A DNA stretch of 64,000 nucleotides, taken from NCBI RefSeq assembly GCF_001659605.2, contig NC_035166.2, positions 17,441,003 through 17,505,002 on the forward strand, read 5' to 3'. The DNA is from Manihot esculenta (taxonomy: Eukaryota > Streptophyta > Magnoliopsida > Malpighiales > Euphorbiaceae). A program made the position numbers and the translations under genes. Below the pieces are notes generated by a model that did no database searches, was not told the DNA's origin, and was given only the letters and a program-made list of their open reading frames with translations. Of the stretch, positions 57,264-64,000 are shown piece after piece (positions within the stretch are counted from its first letter, which is position 1; each line of letters starts with the position of its first letter).

Positions 57264-58010
57264 AAATTCAATGTAATTTTGATAAATTTTTTCTGACGAA
57301 TATCAAACTCAACTGAAATAATAAAAAATTAAAATTACACTAATTTAAATAAAAAATATATAAAATTAAATCAATTTTTTAACTTATTTCGATTCTATAG
57401 ATTATTTCAAGACAACAGCGTTCCATCGATTATTTCAAGACAACAGAACTCCATTCGCCAATTGTTGGCTAGGGTTTCTATGGTAGATCAAGCTTGTCTT
57501 GCGGTTAATGTTTGGGCTCTTCTCCGAGGGTTGTTTGATTGCAAGACTTTCACGCCCTCGAGCCCATATTTTACTCTGCTCGCAATTTTGTCTTTAATGC
57601 ATTTAAGCATGCAGTTCACAAAAGGAAAAAAAAAACACCAAGACAGGCACATTCATGTTCATTACCACCTAAAAAGATCAATACTTTTTAGTTCTTTCAA
57701 ATTCTCAGGGCAAAATTCAGTGAAAATGTTTGACAGAGGCCGAGCAACCATAACTTCAGGGCATGAATGTGTTCTTACTTAAGCAGAGGTTGCTAATTGT
57801 AAACTCCACAAGATCAAATTCACAACAAAAGTACAGGTCATAATGCATTAATATGCTCTCATCCTTCGTCTGTTTGATAAGCTTGCCAAGCAAACAAAAC
57901 ACAACATGCCAGTTCTTTATCTCAGATAAGAAACATTATGAAGCTTTAACATCCCTATTAATTTGATATACAAGTAAGGAATATGTCTTATAACTTCAAC
58001 CCTCCCATCA
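57264..58010. other. Host flank right of the stack
   Basis: Starts with the AAATT duplication. It contains a 28-bp tandem duplication ('gattatttcaagacaacag', 57400 and 57428). A 106-codon plus-strand open frame at 57462-57782 has a protein-like first half that I do not recognise; it may be a gene fragment. No supported gene. Confidence 0.5.
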
Positions 58011-58630
58011 TTATAAAAGCTTGAGCATTTTCAGACGTTCTTCATGTTCTGAATCCAACTTTGGCGGTGTATAGCAGCCATGAAGATCCTCTACGATGTA
58101 TTCCTGCAAAATAACAGTAAGTCGGCATAGATCCCTAAATTGAGAAATCCAAGTCCATCAGAATCAAACCAAACATAGATTACCCATATACAACTGTAGT
58201 TTAAAAATCCAAAAATAAAATTACACAAAGCTCAGCTCAATCGAGATAACACTTCCCAAAGCTCTTTCTTAAATAGTTCACATAATCAACATCTCCATGG
58301 TGTATAAGAAAAGACAACCGCGAAGGACAGAGAGATTGATTACCTTCGTTAGCTCCCTCTTAGCAAGGATGTGGTAGTGTCTCTGCCAGATCTTTTGAAT
58401 GGCCATGGTGGCAGCAAGGAAACCATAAGCTATGCCTAGAATGGCAAAGATAACAACAAAAACCAAAACCAATGCAAAGCATGCCTCCATGGAAGCAGGA
58501 AAGCAATCCAGGATTCCCCATCCATAACAGCAGTTCTGGCAGCCAGCCATTCGGGGATCATTACTATTGAGGGAGGAGCAATGTAGTATAAGGCCAAAAA
58601 AACCAAGCAGCACAAAGAATGCCAGTACCC
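58011..58630 (-). CDS. C-terminal exons of a membrane protein, probably a RINGv-type E3 ligase (partial)
   Basis: Two minus-strand exons: 58344-58630 (acceptor AG read at 58631-58632, less certain; donor AAG|gtaatc) and the last exon 58011-58103 (acceptor 'ttttgcag', stop TAA at 58011-58013). They encode hydrophobic segments (VLAFFVLLGFFGLIL and FALVLVFVVIFAIL) around a Cys-rich loop (GCQNCCYGWGILDC). Then comes AIQKIWQRHYHILAKRELTK, and a tail beginning EYIVEDLHGCYTPPKLD and ending KMLKLL. I recall this tail from plant membrane proteins annotated as RINGv/MARCH-like E3 ligases, which would place the RING domain in upstream exons. Those would lie beyond 58660, where element E begins, so they are displaced or absent. 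Coding looks intact as far as it goes. Confidence 0.6.
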
Positions 58631-58659
58631 CTGGTGCAATTTGTTTACACAGCATACAA

Positions 58660-58960
58660 AAGAATAATCAGCCAATATCCTGCACTCAACAGGACAGTAG
58701 GGGTATGAAAGAAAGTGATATCTTTTCAATTTTTACATTTCCACAATATACATGGAATGATGCAATAAAGGAAACACCAAGCTGCCATGGAGAATAGACA
58801 CAATAACAAATTATCTTACATTAGCAAGTATAAGCAATTATTGATAGTAAACCAAGAAGCCTGGAAGTAGTTCAAGCATATGCAGTAGCAAATCCACTAG
58901 CAACTAAAATTGCTAAAATAAACAGTTCTCAAAGAAGAATCTGGAATATGAAGGAGACTT
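58660..58960. other. Presumed intron of the membrane protein gene, up to element E
   Basis: About 300 bases of AT-rich sequence with no further minus-strand exon that I can support. The element E LTR begins near 58960-58971. Confidence 0.5.
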
Positions 58961-58965
58961 CTATA

Positions 58966-59757
58966 CAAGGTGTCTGATGTAAGCACAACCAACAACACTG
59001 ATGAGCTAGCATTGCCTCAAGGAACAATTACAAGGTTGAGATCCAAGAGGTTGAAGGAAGCACTTCAAGGATTCAAGGAATATGTTGAAACTTTGCAAGT
59101 TCATTTTGAAGTTGAAGAACAATCTGGCCATTCCAAGTCAATTAGGCCGAACGTGTTCTTATTGACAGTTCAAACTTTGTATTTATAGTGGGTAGTTATT
59201 TAATAGTGGGTAGTTATTTAGTAGTGGGTAGTTATTTAGCAGTTGGTAGTTAACCAGTAGTGGGTAGTTAACCAGTAGTGGTAGTTAACCAGTAGTGGGT
59301 AGTTATCCAGTAGTGGATAGTTAACCAGTAGTGGGTAGTTATCCAGTAGTGGATAGTGGCATAGATCATGGATCGATGCAGTGGGTAGTGGCATAGATCA
59401 TGGGTCCATGCATAGTAGTGGGAAGTGGCAAAGATCATGGGTCTTTATTTAGGTTATATAAAGCATCTCTTTTTCCATATTGTAGATAGATTATCAATTA
59501 TTCAATACAATTACTTTATGCGATTCTTCTTTGAGAGCTTAAGAGAGATCTTGGTTCTTGACACTGCATCACGAATAAGGTTCGATACTAACTTTTATGT
59601 TTCTTATTCTTGCTGTTTTTAAAATCAATCAGTTATAAGTGTTCTTAATTGCATGTTAATTAATGGTGCTTTAGATTGGGGAATTGTTTTCTGAACTAAG
59701 TTCTTTTTACAAGGGTATGTATCGTTTCAGTCTCTAATAGGCTGGGGTTCCGCGTCA
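58966..59757 (+). repeat. 5' LTR of element E, with a minisatellite
   Basis: About 0.79 kb, close to the 799-bp LTR of element D. A run of about nine 18-20 bp units ('gtagtgggtagttaaccagt' and variants) spans 59186-59358, followed by repeated 'gcatagatcatgg' words. TATA-like 'tatataaag' at 59455. Confidence 0.75.
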
Positions 59758-59771
59758 ATTGGTATCAGAGC

Positions 59772-60694
59772 TAGGCTTAGTAATAATTTCTTAACTATCC
59801 TTGTGTCTTTTCTTCAATTTTTCATGATCTTTCCGTTTGGGATACCTACCAGAGTCGAATACATTGTTTAGTTGCTGTTCAAATCGTATTTTACCCTAAA
59901 TTCTTGTTTAGGCAGAATTACTATCTTCAGTGGTTTGGTTTGTGCTTTCTGCTCTAATTCGTATGCTCCTATTCTAACACTATTAGAATAGTATTTCCAG
60001 TGTTTTACTTTAGTCCATATAAAAAAAAATACCAAAAAGAAGAAAAAAAAAAGAAAAAGAATTTCTGCAATTTGGGTTAATTGTTCAAACTTCATTTTGA
60101 TATTGATACCTACTGGTACAAATCATATTTCATATACTTTGAACATATTTCAGGGTTTGGGATTCGAAATACATGTTTGGGTAGGTTTAGGGCAAATTTG
60201 GGTAGTATTTTCACAAAAAATAGTTTTACTTAATACTGGCTGTTTTAAGTGTCTTTTTTGTTTGCTTGCTTTGAATTGTTTTTGTTGAGTCAATATTAAG
60301 ATCAATTAACCTAGGATTGCATGCTTAGGGATAACTTCGTGTTAAGCACATCCGTCTTGTTAATTTTTGATTCTTAGTTTGTCAATTTGGTGTCTTTCTG
60401 TTTGTTGGTTCCTTACACTTAGTTTGACAAATTGCACATTGTTGAACATCTAATTACACTTAGTACACGAAATTTTACTTTTGTGTGCTAAATCAATCCG
60501 TTTGTTCATTTTGGTCAGTTTGCATCTAGTGTTGTTTCCTATCTTTTCTTGTTAGGTCTTTCCTTGCTTTCCTTATTATTTGAATCATACAAGCTTGGCT
60601 TATTGAGTCTTTATTCTAAAGTGCACTTTTGAGATACCAAGTAAGTGCTTGAAAGTTAAACACGTGAGTTGAGAGAATTGTGAATTTTTCTATA
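59772..60694 (+). other. Leader of element E
   Basis: T-rich, non-coding stretch between the primer-binding site and gag. No structure recognised. Confidence 0.7.
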
Positions 60695-62192
60695 ATGTCT
60701 GGGCATAATACTGGTGATATTTCTGACTCTACGTTTGATCTTAAAGATATGTATAAAGCTTTCATGGATAGCTTTCAGAAGCTAAATTTGAGAATGGATA
60801 ACCTTGAGGACAACCTTAGATCTTCAAAGGGCAAGTCCAATCAGGGGGATGATGATACACACGATCCATCCTACGAAAAGGAAAATGTGGCACAATCAGC
60901 CCCTTTCCGAGCCAGAAGGTTCAATGATCGTGTACCCTATGTAGATAACAATATGAACTCCATAAAGATGAAGATTCCAAGCTTCAATGGTAAGGCTGAT
61001 GTTGATGCCTATTTAGAGTGGGAGCGTAAAGTGGAGATGGTTTTTAACTGTCAAAGCTATTCCGACGATAAGAAGGTAAAACTTGCTGCCCTTGAGTTTT
61101 CAGACTATGCACTAATATGGTAGGATGAGCTTGTGAAATCTAGGAGAAGGAATGGAGAGTTACCCATTGCTAGTTGGGAAGAGATGAAGCGAATCATGAG
61201 GAAGAAATATGTGCCTACTTATTACCATAGAGATCTCCATCATCAGTTGCAAAGATTAACCCAAGGATCAAAATCTGTTGATGAGTATTATAAGGAGATG
61301 GAGTTGCTCCTGATCAAAGCAAACATAGTGGAGGAGGAAGACCAGACCATGGCTCGTTTCTTTGGTGGTCTAAACAAGGAGATTGCTGATGTGGTTGATT
61401 TGCAACCATATGTTGATTTGGAAGACTTGGTGAACATTGCCATTAAGGTGGAAAGACAGAGGCCGAAATAGATGGAGGAGTAACAGGGCTGCTCAAAACT
61501 CCAACAGCAAATGGGGTTCCAAATGGAACACCAAGACTGATCCTAAAAGGTTTGATAAGTCTTCAACTCAAAAAGGCATGTTACCTTCCAAAGAAACATC
61601 CAACTCTCTTAGTAAAAATGAATCAGCCCCTAAATCTAATAGGACTAGAGATATTCAGTGCTTTAAATGTAAAGGGCGTGGGCATTATGCCAATGAGTGT
61701 GTTAATAAACGTGCCATGATAGTGAGGGGAGATGAGATAGTCTCCGAAACTGATTTTGATTCTAATGAAATACCACCTTTAGAAGATTGTTCTGATGTAA
61801 AGATAGAAGAGTATCCTGTTCAGGGAGAGTCCTTGGTCATATTGCGTACTTTAAATGTTTCTATTAAAGAAGAGGGGCTTGAACAGCGTGAAAACATCTT
61901 TCACACTCGTTGTTTGATAGGTGGTAAAGTCTGTTACATGATAATAGATTCGGGTAGTCAAGTTAATTGTGCTAGTACTATTTTAGTTGATAAATTAGGA
62001 CTAGAAACTATTAAACACCCTAATCCTTACAGACTTGAGTGGTTGAATGATAGTGGCGAGGCAAAGGTAACCAAGCAATGTAAAGTGTCATTTTCTATTG
62101 GCAAGTATGTAGATGAGGTTACTTGTGATATTGTACCCATGCAGGCTGGACATATTATGTTGGGTAGACCATGACAATTTGATAGGCGTGTC
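60695..62192 (+). pseudogene. gag: Element E gag and protease, broken
   Basis: Gag starts MSGHNTGDISD. The capsid core includes MKIPSFNGKADVDAYLEWER and is stopped by TAG at 61121 (TGG expected). Gag continues to about 61460, where the frame shifts. A CCHC knuckle CFKCKGRGHYANEC follows (near 61660), then the retropepsin with MIIDSGSQVN (near 61940) and HIMLGRP, then TGA at 62172 (TGG expected). The protease region is similar to the ORF of element D. Confidence 0.85.
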
Positions 62193-64000
62193 ATGCATGA
62201 TGGGTATGGTAATAGGTTTTCTTTTACGTTCCTTGGCGCAAAACATATACTTGTACCATTATCTCCTAAAGATGTATATGCAGATCAAGTGAAATTACAA
62301 CAATCTGCTAAATTGGGTAAGGGAGGTGAGACAAGTAAAAAGAATGAGGGAAAAGAGGCCAGTAGTAAAAAGAAGGTTTCAAATGGCCCAAAGGAGAGTG
62401 ACTGCACAAGAAAGGATAAAAATGAGAGACGTGCAGGAGAGAAAACGTTAGTGAGTGTGGAGGTAAAAGGAGAGTTGAGTGAGAAGAGTGAAGAATTCAG
62501 CAAGTCTTCCTTTTATTGTAAAGAGAGAGAGTTGAAGAAGGCATACTTAGGGAAGAGAGCTTTGATTATGTTGCGTTTTAGTTCCAATTTTATGATTGAG
62601 ATTAACCCTACTAATGAATTGCCTAGTTCTTTTTCTAAGTTATTGCAGGATTTTGCGGATGTATTTCCTGAGGAGGTGCCATCTGGGTTGCCACCCATTA
62701 GGGGAATAGAACATCAGATCGATTTTGTTCCTGGAGCTCAGATTCCAAACCATCCAGCTTACCGGAGTAATCCTGAGGAGACGAAGGAATTGCAAAAGCA
62801 AGTTGATGAGTTGCTAGCTAAGGGACATATCAGGGAGAGCCTCAGTCTATGCGCAGTACCTGTTTCGTTGGTTCCAAAGAAAGATGGAACAATGCGCATG
62901 TGTGTTGATTGTCGTGCGATCAACAAAATCACTATAAAGTATCGCCATCCTATTCCTAGATTAGATGATATGCTTGAAGAATTATGTGGCGCTGTTTTCT
63001 TTACCAAAATTAATTTGAAAAGCGGTTATCATTAAATTAGGATGAAGTTAGGTGATGAGTGGAAAACTGCCTTTAGGACTAAATATGGTTTATATGAATG
63101 GTTAGTGATGCCTTTTGGCTTAACTAATGCACCTAGCACATTTATGAGATTGATGAACCATGTTTTGCGTGATTACCTAGATAAGTTTGTGGTTGTCTAT
63201 TTTGATGATATATTGATTTATAGCCGAAACCATGATGATCATATTAGGCATGTTGAACTTGTTCTACAAAAGTTGCGTGAACATGAATTGTATGCTAATC
63301 TTAAGAAATGCACATTTTGTACTGATAGTGTCATATTCCTAGGATTTATTATTAGTTCACGGGGAGTTGAGGTAGATACTGAAAAGGTTAAGGCTATCCA
63401 AGAATGGCCTACACCTAAGAATGCTAATGAGGTGAGATCCTTTCATGGATTAGCAAGCTTCTATAGGAGGTTTGTTAGAGATTTCAGCACTATTGCTGCA
63501 CCTCTAAATGAGATTATTAAAAAGGCTGTTGGGTTTAAATGAGGTAAAGAACAGGAACTTGCATTTAACACATTAAAGGAAAAACTTACTGCTGCTCTTG
63601 TTTTAAGGTTACCTGATTTTTCTAAAACCTTTGAAATCGAATGTGATGCTTCTGGGATTGGTATTGGTGCTGTTCTTATGCAGGAAGGCCAACCTATAGC
63701 ATATTTCAGTGAGAGCACTACTTGCTGCCTAATGAGTTTGTGATTCATACCGACCATCAATCTCTCAAACACTTGAAGGGTCAAGGTAAGTTGAACAAGC
63801 GGCATGGTAAGTGGGTTGAGTATCTCGAAATCTTTCCTTATGTGATTAAATACAAGCAAGGTCAAGAGAATGTGGCAGCTGATGCATTATCTAGACGTTA
63901 TGCATTGACTTCCATGCTTAGTTCTAATTTGTTAGGGTTTGAGCATTTGAAAGACATGTATGAGAATGATACTGATTTTTCTGATGTATTTAAGGCATGT
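62193..64000 (+). pseudogene. pol: Element E reverse transcriptase and RNase H, broken and truncated by the window
   Basis: RT: VPKKDGTMRMCVDCRAINK (near 62870), [14 protein letters not shown] (near 63104), catalytic YFDDIL (near 63199). Stops: TAA at 63033 (CAA expected) and TGA at 63540 (TGG expected). RNase H starts [14 protein letters not shown] (near 63640). A deletion near 63715 removes part of it, with a frame change. It resumes with [10 protein letters not shown] and ADALSRRY, and runs off the window before integrase. Confidence 0.87.

Larger units (their letters stand above)
58962..64000 (+). mobile_element. Element E: degenerate gypsy retrotransposon, 3' part beyond the window
   Basis: 5' LTR from about 58962-58971 to 59757 (...GGTTCCGCGTCA), primer-binding site TTGGTATCAGAGC from 59759, gag from 60695, then protease, RT and RNase H running to the window end. 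Its LTR end and protease resemble element D. The LTR start encodes GTITRLRSKRLKEAL, a motif like the C-terminus of gypsy Pol, so the pol frame probably extends into the LTR. Exact 5' end and target-site duplication cannot be verified without the 3' LTR. Clade not assigned. Confidence 0.85.

Noticed and set aside
62285..63865. Minus-strand ORFs opposite the E element pol (up to 134 codons)
   Set aside because: They are antisense shadows of the RT and RNase H coding sequence.

Overview
The window is plant nuclear DNA from a dicot. It is AT-rich, intron-containing and full of LTR retrotransposons. I suspect a Euphorbiaceae genome such as cassava or rubber tree, but only from general resemblance of the repeats. 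There is no sign of prokaryotic or organellar sequence, and I saw no rRNA gene, tRNA gene or CRISPR array.

Layout. (1) 1-416 is the 3' end of a gypsy LTR. (2) 417-4440 is AT-rich intergenic DNA. (3) 4627-10310 (+) is a complete 11-exon AKT1-type Shaker potassium channel gene, about 878 aa, with every exon open. (4) 10311-14480 is AT-rich flank with a possible decayed minus-strand gene and a possible DNA transposon. (5) 14486-57263 is one stack of LTR retrotransposons nested inside each other. (6) 57264-58010 is host flank. (7) 58011-58630 (-) holds the last two exons of a multi-pass membrane protein gene, probably of the RINGv E3 ligase type. (8) From about 58960 to the window end is a further gypsy element, E, truncated by the window edge.

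The stack resolves cleanly. An outer, minus-strand, non-coding Tat-like element (LTRs 14486-15168 and 56649-57263; target-site duplication AAATT) was hit by a Tekay-like gypsy element that is now a solo LTR, 'A' (16699-18855 plus 50764-50913; TSD GCTTT). That LTR was hit by an Athila element (18856-50758; TSD GTAGA). Its gag was hit by Tekay-like element B (21248-40961; TSD ATTGC/ATGGC). The leader of B was hit by Tekay-like element C (23715-33472; TSD TTAGT). C is intact: one 1658-codon gag-pol frame, and LTRs that by eye differ only by two copies of a 20-bp unit. B and Athila are riddled with stops, mostly of the C-to-T type. A separate element, D (51590-55572), also sits in the outer element. 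It carries a protease-only reading frame that runs into its own LTR, and it has an incomplete tandem structure.

The only host functions are the potassium channel and the membrane-protein exons; everything else is mobile DNA in successive stages of decay. The most unusual signals are short structured motifs inside the elements. One is an 18-bp palindrome scattered through both coding and non-coding parts of Athila. Another is a GC-rich 15-bp palindrome arrayed in the Tekay-like LTRs. The third is a stem-loop next to the polypurine tract whose arms co-vary between families.
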